A stretch of 64,000 nt of DNA. It comes from Tolypeutes matacus (lineage: Eukaryota; Chordata; Mammalia; Cingulata; Chlamyphoridae). The position numbers and the translations under genes are program-made. Under the pieces are notes generated by a model. The model made no database searches. It was not told where the DNA came from and saw only the letters and a program-made list of their open reading frames with translations. Location: positions 6,524,747 to 6,588,746 of the forward strand of contig JAKSZT010017954.1 of the NCBI GenBank assembly GCA_026826555.1, in the 5' to 3' direction. Below are positions 10,262 through 22,929 of this stretch, piece after piece. Every line of letters begins with the position of its first letter. Position 1 is the stretch's first letter.

Positions 10262-11692
10262 CTGCTAGAAGGTGGGCCAAAGAGGTAATAGGAGAAGAGG
10301 AAAGAGAAAGGGTTAGATTTTTAGACCCCAGTGTCTTTTTATCAAGTGTCTGGCCACATGGGGCCTTGAATTCAATCTTAACTCTGTTTATGGCCACAAG
10401 ATACATTTAGTAAAGAACTTATAAATGGTGTCTTTGAATAAAACTTGACTTTCTTTTTTAAAGATCAGGGATTTTGTCCTTCAGAAGGAGAAAGGTAACT
10501 GTCTTAAAAGAAAACTTTAATTGGCGACATCCTGTCGTATGTTCCTAAACTTCTGTCTTGCTATCCTTCCCTCCCTGTCCCCACCCTCCTTAGGAATCAT
10601 ATAGGTCATGAAGCTGCCACCAGGAAAATAAGTAATTCATAGCTTGACAAAGGCTAGGTCCCAAAATACGCAATTCCTATCCCTTCCCTTTTGCTTGAAA
10701 TTCTCCAAACTAAAATACCAGTTTATACTTTACTAGGGTGACCTAGCATTCAAAAGGTCAGGGAGAAAGGAACTGGCCATCACACAGAGCCAGTGTGGGT
10801 TCATCTGTAGAAGAAGCACTTGCACCTGGTAAGAACCTCAATCCAGAATAGCTCCATCTGGCAGACAGGGAGTGATATCAGTTTCTGGCTTAGAGACATC
10901 TGAAGCATCCTGCTGGTTTTGTCTACTGACATGTAGGTAATGCCTGACCCAGTGTCTGACTTGATGGTTTCTATCCACAACTTCATCTGGCCCTAATTGT
11001 AGAAGAAACGTTAAGTGACAACCTCAGCGAACCTACTCTTCGAGAATGTCATTCCTTCTCCTACACCTCCTCTTGGTCACTCTACTGCCTTCTCTTCTTG
11101 GCTCCTCCTCCTCCTTACTCCTCTCTCTGTTGACTCAGAGTGTGCAAAGTCCAAGAGATGGAGCAATGCCAGTAAGAACTAAATTACTTGCAGCTGGTGG
11201 TGCCACCTGTGCCTAACAAATTTCAGCCAAACAGTTGCTTCCCCAGAGTACCCTGTTTTGGGGAATTGGAAAGTGGCTTGGAACAGAGGCAGTGATGGGC
11301 TGGACAGAAGAGAGCTTTTTTCCTGGGCTTAAGTATGAAGACAAAATTGTGAAGTAGGACCACAGATAGTCCCAAATCCCTCTTTTTGCCTCTTCATGAA
11401 CTCACTGGGCTCAGAGGCAGCACAAGAGATTCCCGACTTAAGCCTCTGGCCTTTAGATAGGCTATGTTTGAACAATCCTAAGGAAGCAGATCTCTTCCTT
11501 GTGGATCTCCAGGAATGACAATCATCACCTACTCTGGTTGCAGAGTTGAGAATGCATGTGATTTCTTATATCTCTAGAAGATCTCTCTCCTTCCCTTTAT
11601 GTCCATTTTATTTTATTTAGTCCTTTGCATAACTGGAGAACAGTTTCTCAGCTTCCCACTCTGACACTATAAAGGTTCTTCACATAATTTTG
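10262..11692. other. No recognised gene
   Basis: Moderately GC-balanced unique sequence without a convincing open frame. The pyrimidine-rich stretch 11040-11125 and the rest show no repeat family recognisable by eye. Confidence 0.4.
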
Positions 11693-11694
11693 AA

Positions 11695-11719
11695 AATAAT
11701 AATAATAATAATAATAATT
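11695..11719. repeat. (AAT)n microsatellite
   Basis: About eight consecutive AAT units, following a TTTTGAAAAT start. Confidence 0.9.
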
Positions 11720-12169
11720 CGAATGAATCAAATTAACATTTTTATTTCACCCCACTGTCTTGTTCTGCATTATACTAGAGCATTTGGCCACTTCTTAGTG
11801 TTTTCTCTTCTCTGTTAAATAATTTCTTATTTTCAATCATCTTTAAACATTTTTATCTTGTTCATCTTCTGGGTATTTTTCTTTGTGTGCTTTCTCTCTT
11901 TGTTATTTTTTGCTTGTTCATTCATTTCAACCTCCTTGAGAGCCTGTAATGATCCAGGCACTTAGGGAGTTCTGAGCATGGCAGGATGAATGATACAGTC
12001 CCTGCCTTTAAGGGCTAGATTCTTAAACTGGAATGCCCACTGGAACTTAGAAAATTATACATGGTAGAACCCCACTTATTTGAGAACAACTACCTTAATG
12101 AGTTCATGGCCTTGGGAAGGCCCCTCTTGTGGGGGAAGGGAGAATATTGAAGTAAACAATTTTGTCCCT

Positions 12170-12532
12170 CTCAGGAATATAACCCCAAGTCAAGGAAGAA
12201 TTCTGGTGTGATGCCTGAATTGGTTCTTGAAGTAGGAGAGGGCGTTAACGAGGTGAGTGGGGGGAGAGGGGAGTAGGTAGTACTCTAGTCTCATGGACGA
12301 CTATGTGCAAAAGCCCAAAGGCTGGGAGCCTGATGCTTTCAGGGACCAGCAGTTATTTTGAAAAGTTTGAAAATTTGAAATGAGACTAGGAAGGGGCCAG
12401 GTCATAAGTAGTCTTCATGAGTCTTGTTAAAGAATTTGCATTTTATAATGAAAGTGATGGAGAGCCACTGAAGGATTTTAGGTGGGAGACAAATGTAATT
12501 ATATATCACTTAGGCAATATGGTAAAAGATGG
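12170..12532 (+). repeat. Old ~1-kb interspersed repeat, left part
   Basis: Phrases such as GCAAAAGCCCAAAGGCTGGGAGC, AAGGGGCCAGGTCATAAGTAG and GAGAGCCACTGAAGGATTTTAGG follow the order seen in a widespread old mammalian repeat, also present at 62380-63373. The solo LTR 12533-13231 interrupts it, and it resumes at 13237. I do not assign a family name with confidence. Confidence 0.5.
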
Positions 12533-13231
12533 TGCCTTGGTTTGCCAAAGGGGTGTTTGCAAAGTACCAGAGATCTGTTGGCTTTTATAAAGGGGATTTA
12601 TTTGGAGTAAAAGGTTAGATTATGAAGACCATGAAAAGTCCAACTCAAGGCATGATAAGTGGTGTTTTCTCACACCAAAGTCTGCTCCCACATGTTGAAG
12701 CAAGATGGGTGCTGATCTCTGCCCAGGTTTCAGCCTTCCCCTCCAGGTTCACCCTTTCTTCTTGAGCTCAGTGGGCCCAGCCTCTTGAGACTCTTCCTGC
12801 TTAAGTGATTCTCTCTCCTGGCAGAGGGCTTGTTTCTTTCCAGGCCTCCTGTATCAGTTTTGGCTGTTCCACGCTTTTCCCAATCTCAGCTGTAAGTTAT
12901 CAGGCAAATGGCGCATCTCTCCTGGGGGCCTCAGCTGTTTGAGACGGCTCCTTTCTGTCACGTGGCAGGATAAAAAATGACAGAGCTCTCTCTTCTTGTG
13001 TCTGTCTGTGTGAGTGTCCCTTTTTATCAGACCCAGCAAGGGGGTGGGGACGTAAACTGAGTAACCCCTTACTGACATAGTTCAATCAAAAGCCTTAAAG
13101 CAATCTTAACAGGTAATCTAATCAAAGATCCCTCAACTGAATTCAATGCAAAGAGTATCACACCCAAAGGAATAGATGTTTACAAACATAACCTCTTTTT
13201 GGGAGTCATAAAATAATCTCAAACTGCCACT
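12533..13231 (-). mobile_element. Solo LTR (MaLR/ERVL-like) with 5-bp TSD
   Basis: A 699-bp element, TG at its left end, flanked by the 5-bp direct repeat GATGG (12528-12532 and 13232-13236). Five-base duplications are typical of ERVL/MaLR-class LTRs. The left end (TGCCTTGGTTTGCCAAAGG, then AGTACCAGAGATC and TTTTATAAAGG) corresponds, read in reverse, to an LTR 3' end arranged like THE1/MaLR elements, hence minus orientation. No internal retroviral sequence and no coding capacity remain. It is homologous to the LTRs at 24951, 33267, 46233 and 63374. Confidence 0.82.
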
Positions 13232-13236
13232 GATGG

Positions 13237-13350
13237 CTTTGCCTGGTTGAAATTAGAAGCAAGAAAAAGTCCAGAGGGAGAAGGGAGAAGATAATACAGT
13301 GATTTGGAAAGAAGGGGGACAAAATTCTAGAGATGTTTAGGATATGGTCT
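13237..13350 (+). repeat. Old ~1-kb interspersed repeat, right part
   Basis: Continuation of the repeat interrupted at 12532; segments such as GGCTTTGCCTGGTTGAAATTAGAAGCAAG and ATTCTAGAGATGTTTAGGAT fit the expected order of the family. Removing the LTR and one TSD rejoins the element. Confidence 0.4.
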
Positions 13351-16300
13351 TGACAGAACTAAGCCCAGGAATAAATGTGGCAGTGAGCTATTGAGAAGCA
13401 TTATTGAGAACCAACTGAATGCTGGTTTGAGTCAATAAGAGAGGCAGCATAGGGTAACAATGAAGAGCAGGGACTTAAGTCATAGATCTGCCACTTGCTT
13501 AGTGAGTTAAATTTTGGACATGTTTTTAAGAAACATGGGTTGTCTAAGGAACAGTGTCCTATGAGTGTGAGTCTTGGCCTCAGGGTAGCAGCATGCATCA
13601 TAGTATGGTTTAGTGTTCTGTACAATACATAGATATGATATCCCTGTCAGAAAAAAAGTTGTGATGATTTAGGACAAATGTTGGCAGCATGGGAATTTTG
13701 CTTCTGCACGATTTAATTTGAGGACTATGGAGGTGACTTCATAAAAGGCAATAAATATATAAATAAAGAGCTATCCATCATGTACTCTCATCATTATTAT
13801 TAGTGAAGGCCTGTTACCTGTTTCTTTGGACCAAAGCATAATTTGAGAAAACTCTGGATAAACAGTTTTCTTTTTTATTTATTGCTCTGCTTTCCCTAGA
13901 TTGCTTTTCCTATAGCATCAACCTGCACCTTATTCTAATCATCTCCTCTGAGAGCACTGATGATTCGCAGCCCTGTAAGAATACATCTTGAGAGAGTCCA
14001 TTTCTTTAAGGATGTTTCAAGGGCATATGGCATTAGATTATGATGATATGGCATGTTTGGAGGATGCCATGGTTTCTGTCCTGCTGAATCCTCACATGTA
14101 TTTGAAGCAATTATTATCCTCTCAGCTAGCTCATGCTGACTTGTTAGATCACTATTTGTGGGTGTCACAAAATGTTGGCAAGACCCCGGTGAGAAACAGA
14201 GTGTGAAATGTATGTGGTTAAACTTCTCTGAATCTATGTGTCAATCAAGAAAAAAATAGTTTAAAAGAGTAGATGAATTTCAAACAGTACTCCAGGATTC
14301 TAGAACAGAAATGGTACATGTAACTTTTTAGAACAATTTTTAAATATTGAGTTCAAAGAATCGGATAAAGGAGGAACTGTGTAGTCCAGTAAAATTCTGA
14401 TTTGTTGGCATTATAGCAGATAACATTACAAATAGAGAATGGTTTATTGTTTATTGTTATTTTTTAGCATATATGGTGTCCAAATGCTATGCATGGAGTG
14501 CTGGGGATGTATAGATCCCAAATTTGTACAAATGTGCAAGGAGAAACCATATAACTTAGAAACTATACATACATTGTTATTAACAGAAAGAATACTTTAT
14601 GAAGTGTTAAATAGTAAAAATGTCAAACTATGTATCTCTGATATACTTTGCAGTTTTCATTAAGCATCACTAATTTGAGTGGTCTCCCTGATGAAGATCT
14701 TATAATTTTATTATAGTCCAGACATTACAAGATTTTGTTTATTCTGTTCATCAGGGTAAGAGATATATGATGATATCAGCATGATTTCTCCTCTGGTTTC
14801 ACCTCTCCTGCTGCTTTATAGTCTTGAATGGGTGTCTATAGGAACATTCCCTATTTCTTGTGGCTTACCCATACCCTGAGGGCTTCCATCTAAACAAAAG
14901 ATCATTATATTGATCTTTATTTATTAACCAAAAAATATTTCCTTTTAAACATGACTTTTTAGGAACATCTGTAATGTATAAAGTGATGTTCACCCAAATG
15001 TTATCTGTATTCTCCCCTTCATTCAAGAGGATTTAAGAATTTAATTGGACATGTTGTATTAACCTTTGATTAATTGATTTGCCAAATACACTTTGCTTAG
15101 TTAAAGACCATGATGTTAGTAAGCATTCTAACATTTATCACTCAAAAGACATCATGTTTTTGTTGACTTTTCTACTTGTGGCTGTAAGTATCAGGAACTG
15201 TGTTTCTATAAAGTGACACAGTGACATTTGTGAAAGGTCCTTCAGTGATGTCTGACATTGGTAAATTGAAGAAAAATATACTAGCAACATAAAACTGTGC
15301 TTATTCTTTGGAAAACAATCATTCGGTTTTTCAATATTTCCAATGATATTGTCATTTTTAGCAGATTCTTTGATGGCACTGTGATTTGCTATAATCTTGT
15401 CATGCCAAACTCAAAATACTTCTAAATGAAGATATTTGTGGAGGGCGATGATTGTAAATTGCATGCAAATTCCAGCTTGGCTGTAAGTAATCAATATGGA
15501 AACAGAACTTGTGAGTTCCTGGTATAATGATGCAGAAACTAATCTCATGGAGTTCTATTTCTATGGGAATTAGATATTTATTTTGATTTAAAGCTCTCTT
15601 TTTTTCTTGAAGACAAAATCCTGTTTTTTGAGCATCTTAATAATAACTGCTTTGGGGATACAGAGGTGTTTTGAAGGAAACAGGAGTAAACCTAAGCATC
15701 TGATTTCCCCTGTGTGGACACCTGGTATTTCCTATTTAAATTGCTCTGCTTGTTTAATCAATCTTTTCCCCAAATTGTCTCGCCTTTTTTTTTTCCACTG
15801 AAAAATTCTAAGGCTTGTGATATACTAAGTGATGCAATCTCTCTTGTATGTTATATCTGTAAAACTACTCTCTAAATAGACTGTTCTCTCCTTTATACCA
15901 GTTTCCTAGGGGAAGCCTGGCTCTTCCTTGATTAATTTTTTTTTTTTAATCATTGCCATAAAATCTCACTTTCTTGGAAGGAGATCGCCATCCCTGAATT
16001 TTTTTATTGCCTACTTGCATTCAGAGTATTACTCATTTTCTTTGGTTGACAGAGACTTACTGCCTTTAATTCTTGCACTAGGCAACTAGACCTTTTAGCT
16101 TTGGATTGTTTGCTCTCTACCTTTCTGCAGACTGTTTAGATCAAGAATTTGCTGGTGAATTGGCATATTGTGTATCACCTACGCATCAGTGTTATACCTA
16201 TAAATTCTTAGAGCCTGATAACATGCATCCCAGCCTCTTTGGAGTACCTTTATAGCCCAATCCAAGCCCTGCTGGGTAATACTCCATAAACCTGCAGTGA

Positions 16301-17034
16301 CATCCAGTGGCTTTGTGGTGTAAATTTTTACAAAATTTGCCAAAAATTAATTTACAAGGCTATTGCCTATCAGAGAAAAATACTGTTGGAGTTACTGAAA
16401 GGAATCCCCTAAATGCAATACCTTCTAAATAGTTACTGACATACTCTTTCATAAGATTACCAGGAAAATGATTATTATGTCAGGTTATAATAAGATTAAC
16501 TTCTAATATTTCAGGATAAGAAGGAAAACAAAACTGAGGACAATTTTTTATTCAAGACTTCAATGTAGAATTTCCTATTGTAGATTTTTTTGGAGAAGGT
16601 TTTAAAAAAATAAAAAAGAACCTTTAGTTCATTCTACTAATTATTACGTTAAAAATTTCTGTGTTGTTCTTGCTTCTTAGTTCTTGTGCTCTCAGTACTT
16701 TTGAGTCTTCTACCATATTAACCCTTGGATCTGCTCTAACCATCTAAGATTATTATGATAAATTAGAGCCAAGTGTCTCCTAATTGTTGTCCTTGTGTTA
16801 TCATAGGAAAGAATATCATCCCTATAAAAGATTTACGCAGTAGAAAAAGGTACAAAGGAAATGTAGCACATTAGACTAAATCTTACCTCTTCCTCAGAAA
16901 TAACCAGTATTAACATCTGGTGACTTTCCTTCTAGAAAGCTGTCTGTGCATTTAGATATTGCTATAAAGATGAATAGATGGGAAGATTGGAAATAATTTT
17001 ATAAGATTGGATTAAATTTCATATATAAATATTC
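13351..17034. other. No recognised gene; unique-looking sequence
   Basis: AT-rich sequence with short chance frames only. T-runs occur at 15786 and 15938. The opposing short frames at 13935-14168 (minus) and 13988-14206 (plus) overlap each other and have no supporting motifs. Confidence 0.4.
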
Positions 17035-17620
17035 TTTTTTATTGAAGATAGTTTATGTATGCAAACAGGCATATATAAGTGCATTCACTAAGTTTTGACA
17101 AATATATATATCCTTCAAACCAACATCCAAATCAAGATATAAAATAAATACTTTATCACTCCGGAAAGAACCCCTATTGCTCTTTCCTTTCAAGCCCTGC
17201 CCCCTAAAGGCAACTAAACTGTTCAAAATTATATCACGGTAATTTATTTTGCTTATTTTAGAACTCCATGTAAATGAGATTGTATGTATGTGTTCTTTTG
17301 GGTCTCGCTTCTTTCTCTGAACATAATGAATTTGAGATTCATCATGTTATGTGTATCAGTAGTTCATTCCTTTGCATTGTTGAGTAGTGTTCTGTGGATA
17401 ATACCACAATTTGTTTATACATTCACCTATTAATGGACATTTGGACTATTTTCATTTTTTTACTATTATAAATAAATCTGCTATGGACATTCTTGTATAA
17501 ATCTTTTTGTGGACATATATTTTCATTTCTATTGGATGAATACCTAGCAATGGAACTGCTGAATCATATGGTAGTTATATATTTAACTTCACAAGAAATT
17601 GTCAAAGAATTTCCACATAC
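17035..17620 (-). mobile_element. Old L1M 3'-end fragment
   Basis: Antisense L1M 3' region. Landmarks include ATTGAAGATAGTTTATGTATGCAAAC, GAACTCCATGTAAATGAGA, TTGTTGAGTAGTGTTCTGTGG and AATGGAACTGCTGAATCATATGGTAG, all in the order expected of reversed L1M 3'UTR and end of ORF2. Diverged and without tail or TSD. Confidence 0.7.
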
Positions 17621-18590
17621 ATAATTTTTAATAAAATATGCTTAATTTTACTTGATTTAGCAGCCAAATAGAAACTGACGTAAATCCCAAAAATTTGTCA
17701 AACTTGTACATAAGTGATCTTTTTAAACTCCACAATGCAAAGTTTTCCCAAATGGTACCACTAATCCTTTCCCATGATATCTCAATTTCTGTGTACTTTA
17801 TTTTGATTCCTCTCTTAATTGCCATTCGATTTTAAAATATCTTTTTCAAAAAGGGGTCAAGTGTTGTGTTCCGTAAGTGTATTTATACTTTATTAAAATA
17901 TTCTCTCAATTGTTTAAATCTCCAGAATTGAATATTGTTGTCAAGAAATCTGAGACCACCTTATACCCCCATTGATCCCCCCACCCCACCTCCCATACAA
18001 GATAGGGTTTTTTGCTATCTATTTTTTTTTTTTGCCAAGAGTAGAACACTTTATTTAGCCTTAAACTTCAAGACTTTAACCTATATGTCTAGGGACTTTT
18101 CCATGAGTATGATATGGTTCTTCAGTTTGCAGGGACAGTTCTTCATTTCAGGAAAAAATTCCTTTATTTGACTTTTTCTACTTTTTTATTCCAGGTTCCA
18201 ATTATTGTTTTGTTGATTTGTCTTTTTCCTCTGTTAGCCTCCTCTTTTCAATTGCAGTAATCTCGTGGAGGTTTTTTTTTTTCCCATTTCATTTCAACAT
18301 GATAATTATTGTTCTATTCTGTTATCCCAGTAATTCAAACTTTTCCTTTATCTATTCTGATAATTGATTGTTTTTCCTCAGACAATGTCATTTCAGAGTT
18401 TATTTTGAGAAAATCTGAGTCACTTTTAGTTTTTATATGACATTTGCTACTTATGTTGATTGCTAGGCCAAAAATAGTTTCTTTTGTTCACTCTGTTCAC
18501 TTTAGGGAAAGTAGCTTGCTTTCAGTGGACAGGATAGAAATTAGTTGAAGATTTCCTTTCTGCAGTATTCAAACCTTATGACTTTGGGTA
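17621..18590. other. No recognised gene
   Basis: AT-rich sequence with poly-T runs at about 18021-18033 and 18271-18282. No element identified. Confidence 0.35.
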
Positions 18591-18598
18591 GCCTAATC

Positions 18599-18819
18599 CA
18601 GGGGTTGGCAAACTACATCCACTCGGCCAAATCTAGCTCACTGCCTGTTGTCATAAATTGTTATTGGAACACAGCCACACTTGTTTCTTTGTATGTTATC
18701 TGTGTCTGCTTTTGTGCTACAACAGCAGAGTTGTATAGTTGTGGCAAAGACGATATAGCTTGCAAAGTTTAAAATATTTATTATCTTGTCCTTTACAGAA
18801 AAATGTTTGCCAACATCTG
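18599..18819 (+). mobile_element. MER5A-type hAT-Charlie DNA transposon with 8-bp TSD
   Basis: Non-autonomous hAT transposon relic. It begins CAGGGGTTGGCAAACTACA, includes ATTGGAACACAGCCACACTTG and GTGCTACAACAGCAGAGTTG, and ends TTTGCCAACATCTG, the inverted terminal repeat. The 8-bp duplication GCCTAATC lies exactly on both sides (18591-18598 and 18820-18827), matching hAT target duplications. The length of 221 bp is near the usual size of this family. No coding capacity. Confidence 0.92.
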
Positions 18820-18827
18820 GCCTAATC

Positions 18828-19224
18828 CATGATCTCTTTCATATTTGCTACTCTTTCTAAAATAATCAGGAGCTGCTTAGTATAGTCCTATTAGGGCTGG
18901 AGACTAAATCTAGTTCTTAACCATTAATTTAAAATAGTCCATAAAGCTCCTTCTTTGCATCACAGATTTATACAAGTTTATCTGGATCCCCTGTGTTAAT
19001 TGCTTTAGCAAGAGAAACTCATTTTCAGAAAAGGAATTATACATGTTTTACATATCTTACTTCAAGCTTATTTTACTTGCTTATGAGATGGCCCAAGCTT
19101 GCGTTTACCATTTAAATTATTCTTTACATACCATCAACTTGTCTTCACTGCACAGATTTATTTTTTTTACTAATTATGACTAGTAGTTTGTCTTTTTTTT
19201 TTTTTTTAACGAAAGCATAGCAAA
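18828..19224. other. No recognised gene
   Basis: AT-rich unique-looking sequence ending in a poly-T run (about 19192-19207), possibly the reversed tail of the following L1 fragment. Confidence 0.35.
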
Positions 19225-19400
19225 ACCTTATTATTTTATAGTTGAAAGTTTTACTGAGATCATTGTAGAGTCACATGCAGTTGTAAGCAATAATGCAGAG
19301 AGATGCCTTGTACACTTTGCCCGGTTTCTCCCAATGGTAAGTAACATTTTACTTAGGTGTAGTATAATACAGAACCATTTTTTGAGGAAATTGTGTTTAT
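19225..19400 (-). mobile_element. Old L1M 3'UTR fragment
   Basis: Antisense L1M 3'UTR: TACTGAGATCATTGTAGAGTCACATGCAGTTGTAAG, AATGCAGAGAGAT and TTTCTCCCAATGGTAA occur in the order typical of that UTR. A poly-T run immediately to the left (19192-19207) would be its reversed A tail. Confidence 0.6.
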
Positions 19401-19559
19401 CTTTGGTAATATTAGAAATATGTTCTTTTTCATGATTGGTTTGAACTGTGTTTTTATCATTACCTTGAGTTATCATTACCATGAAATGAGTCTTCTTAGT
19501 GAAAAATAATGATGGCTACTCTCTTTGCCTAGAGTAACATTTAATACTCCTGAGTTTAT

Positions 19560-20240
19560 TTGGTTTCTAGTAAACATAAAATATTACAGTTGGTGGGGAG
19601 GGGTCATGGAAGAGGTTTGCTTTTCATTAGGGATGACTCTGCCTTTGGTGGGGGTGGATTAATAAACCCATCTGCTCTTCTGGTCCCAGGCAAAGGTCAA
19701 CTGTTGTGAGGGGAGTAGTATGAACCCTCCCCACTTTGAAATGACACTGGGTAAAAGACATCTGCCAGTGGGAGGGATTATGGTGCCCATGATTCTGCAC
19801 TGATAAAAAGCAGAGGTGTGCTGCCTCTGCAGAGGGACAAGAAACTTCCTCATAGTTGGGACCTTTCAACAATATAAGGTAGAGCTTGGCTTCCTCAAGG
19901 GAGAAGTCTGGGGAAGGGCAGGAAAACTGCTTGTTCTCTACATTCTGAATTAGTAGGAAGAAGAGGTTGTCTGCCACTGAGGTAGAGGCAGGGTTATTGA
20001 GAAAGTCCCACTCATGAAGCTCAGGTACCCTGGGACAGCCTCAGACTGGGGTGGAAGAAAACCTGAGAAACTCCCCTCTCCTAGCACAAACCTTTCACCA
20101 TTAAATAAACAATAGCAATCTACTGCTGGAGGAGTGGCAAGAGCATGAAAGAGACACTCCCCACTATAATGCTTGTGGGGAGGTGCTACTGAAATTTGAG
20201 AGTGGATCAGGAACACTGGGAAAAAACCCTGGGACAGTTT
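19560..20240 (+). mobile_element. Probable HAL1/L1M 5'UTR segment
   Basis: Phrases such as GGTACCCTGGGACAGCC, GGTGGAAGAAAACCTGAG and CCCACTATAATGCTTGTGGG resemble old L1M/HAL1 5'UTRs. It appears to be the upstream part of the element that resumes at 21115 after interruption by an antisense L1 3'UTR. The minus-strand open frames here (19977-19627 and 20351-19950) overlap each other, lack motifs, and are treated as chance frames in UTR sequence. Confidence 0.45.
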
Positions 20241-20244
20241 TGAT

Positions 20245-21110
20245 ATTTTAAAATAAACTTTATTTTGAATAGTTTTAAATTTATAGTAAAGTTGTTCAGT
20301 TATTTCAGACTTCCCATATACAGTACACCCAGGTTTCTCTATTGTTAACATCTTACATTAGTATGTTTGTCACAACTAGTGAGCCAATAGTGATACATGA
20401 CTATTAACTAAAATTCATACCTTATTCAGATTTCCTTAGTTTTTACCTAATGCCCCTTTTCTGTTCCAGGATACCACATTATATGTTTGTGTTATGTTAG
20501 GCTCCTTCCTCTACATTGTGACAGTTTTTTTTGACTTTTTCTTTTTTAATGACCTTGATAATTTTGAGGAGTAGTGATCAAGTATTTTGTAGAATGTGCC
20601 TTTTGTGGGGCTTTTTGATGTTTTTCTCATGATTAGACTAGGGTTAAGATTTTTAGAAGGACGAGCACAAAGGGTATGTGCCATGATATAATATCATTTC
20701 AGGGGAAAATGCTATCAACATGCCTTATCACTGATGATATAAACTTGGTCACTGGGCTGAGGTAGTGTTTATTTGGTTTTGGTACTGTAAAGTTACTCCC
20801 TTCCCCCTTCTCCCATCCCTTGTACTGTATTCATGGGAAGGAAGTCACAATGCATAGCTCACACATAAGAAGTTTGGAGTTATGTTCTACTTCCTTGATG
20901 GGAAAGTAACTACATACATTATTTGGAATTCGTTTGCAGGGGAGATTTGTCTGTTCTTCTCCATTTATTTAGACAATCCTTTATATCAGTATCGATTTAT
21001 GGTTATTTTATACTTTGAGTTATAATCCAATAACACTATTTATTTTCTTGCTCAAATTGTTCCAATTTTGGCCATGGAGAATTCTCTTAGTTGGCTTCAA
21101 CTTTGGCACT
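20245..21110 (-). mobile_element. Old L1M (L1MB-type) 3'UTR
   Basis: Antisense 3'UTR of an old L1: CCCATATACAGTACACCCAG, TGTTAACATCTTACATTAGTATG, CTGTTCCAGGATACCACATTATATG, AATGACCTTGATAATTTTGAGGAG and TCATGATTAGACTAGGGTTAAG follow in order. It interrupts the sense-oriented HAL1/L1M element around it. No clear TSD. Confidence 0.7.
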
Positions 21111-21114
21111 CCTC

Positions 21115-22918
21115 ACCTAGGTCACAGGAGAAATTTAAATCCTGTGGTACACCGAAACCAATTATAGCAACAACAAAGCCCAAACTCAATTAATCTACTG
21201 ATTAGACTTACTCAGTCCCTCCTGCTAACAGTTTCAAAGAAAAAGTTATCCACTACCAGGCAAAAATATTATTTACCTCAGTTTCTTTTACATACTAAGT
21301 CTGAAATTCAATAAAAAAAAGTATGGCATACTCACAAAAGCAAGAAATAATTGCCTGTTGTGAAGAGATAAAATAATCCACAAAATGAGACTGAATGATA
21401 GCCAGATATTCAAACTACCAGACAGGGACATTTAAATAACTATGATTAATATATTGAAGGTTCTAGTGGAAAATATGGATACATAAATTAATGGGGTTTT
21501 TTAAATAGAGTGGAGGAATCTATAAATACAAGGGAAACTGTTAGAAATGAAAAATACAATATCAGAGATTAAAAATTTTTTTCTGTGGGTTTTTCAACAG
21601 ACTGGACACAGTGGAGGAAAGAATCATTGAACTTTAAGGCAGACTATTAGAAGCCTTCCAAACTGAAACAAAGCAAAAATAGTGGAAATGAAAAACAGCA
21701 TTGAAGAGCTGTGGGACATTTTCAAATAGTTTAATATATGTGAAGAGAGAAAGAATTGGGCAGAAGAAATATTTGAAGAGATAATGTTGATAATTTTCCA
21801 AAATTTATTAATGAGAACAAACCACAGATCAAGCAGGTTAAATACATAAAGAAATATATGCCCATATATTATAGACAAACTGCTGAAAACCACAAAGAAC
21901 GTGGAAATCTTGAAGTCAGAGGGAGGGGGGGAAATATATATATATAAAATTTAAAAGGTACATAGGTAAGAGTTCAGCAGACTTTTAGTAAGAGATATGA
22001 AACCAACAACACAATGGAGCAATGTATTTAAAGAACTAAAAAGAATAAATACCTTCAACCCAGAGTTTTGTGCCCAGGAAGAAAAATTTTTTAAAGTTAG
22101 GCAAAAACTTATGATGCTAAATCAACGATTTGGTCCTACAGAAAGGAATGCAGAACACCAGAAATGGTAAAAGTGTGAAAAAATATAAAGGACATTTTCT
22201 TATTTTTATCTATTGAAAAGAGATTTGTAAAAAAAGATAGACAAGCCATGGCCTGTAAGCTAGATTTTGTGCATTCCAGGATTGTAAAAATTTTAAAACA
22301 AACAAATTAAATAATCAAAGAATTTAAAACATAGACTGTATGTGGCCCCTAAAGCTTAAATTATTTACTACTTGACCCTGGTCTAAAACAAAAATAACAA
22401 CTATGTATTGTAGAGTTTATAACATATGTCAGTGTAAAATTTTGTCAATAGCATAAAGGATGAGTGGAAAATGTACTGTTGTAAGGTTCCTACACTATAT
22501 GTGAGTTAGTATAGTAAAATTTAAAGTAGACTGTGACAAGTTAAAACTGTATTGTAAACCTGGGAGTAAATAAAACAGAGAGGTATAATTAGTAAGCCAA
22601 TAAAACACATTAAATTGAATCATAAAAAGTGCACAATTAAGACAAAAGGCTAAAAAAGAAGGAGAAATAACAACAACAAAAAAAAAACAGAAGCAACAAG
22701 TAAAAAATATGATTTATATTCATACTTAATTATTACATAAAATATAAATGGTAAGTTAAAATCAGAGATTATAAAATTGGATAGAAAGCAAAACTGAATT
22801 ATATGCTTCCCACAAGAAATCCAGTTAAAGTATAAAGACATAGCTATGTTAAAACTAAAAGTATGGAAAACAATATATCATGTAAACACTAATCAAAAGA
22901 AAGCTGGAGTGACTATTA
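21115..22918 (+). mobile_element. Old L1M/HAL1 body (5'UTR end, ORF1, start of ORF2)
   Basis: Sense-oriented, strongly decayed. 21115-21450 is 5'UTR-like. 21450-22100 is ORF1-like (GAACTGTGGGACA-like core, CATTGAAGAGC, TATTTGAAGAGATAATG, ending with ACAATGGAGCAATGTATTTAAAG and ACCCAGAGTTTTG). 22640-22918 is ORF2 endonuclease-like (CACTAATCAAAAGAAAGCTGGAGTGACTAT). Stops in every frame. A MER5-like piece and a SINE cluster have landed in it. The same element resumes at 23597. Confidence 0.6.
22240..22390 (+). mobile_element. Degenerate MER5-like hAT fragment
   Basis: ACAAGCCATGGCCTGTAAGCTAGAT and especially TGTATGTGGCCCCTAAAGCTTAAATTATTTACTACTTGACCCTG resemble the matching parts of the MER5A copy at 18599 (GCAAAGTTTAAAATATTTATTATCTTGTCC). 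The middle is A-rich and decayed and no TSD was found. Confidence 0.5.
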
Positions 22919-22929
22919 ATATCAGACAG

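Noticed and set aside
19627..20351. Two overlapping minus-strand frames of 116 and 133 codons
   Set aside because: They lie in sequence resembling an old L1M/HAL1 5'UTR and the adjacent antisense L1 3'UTR; chance frames.
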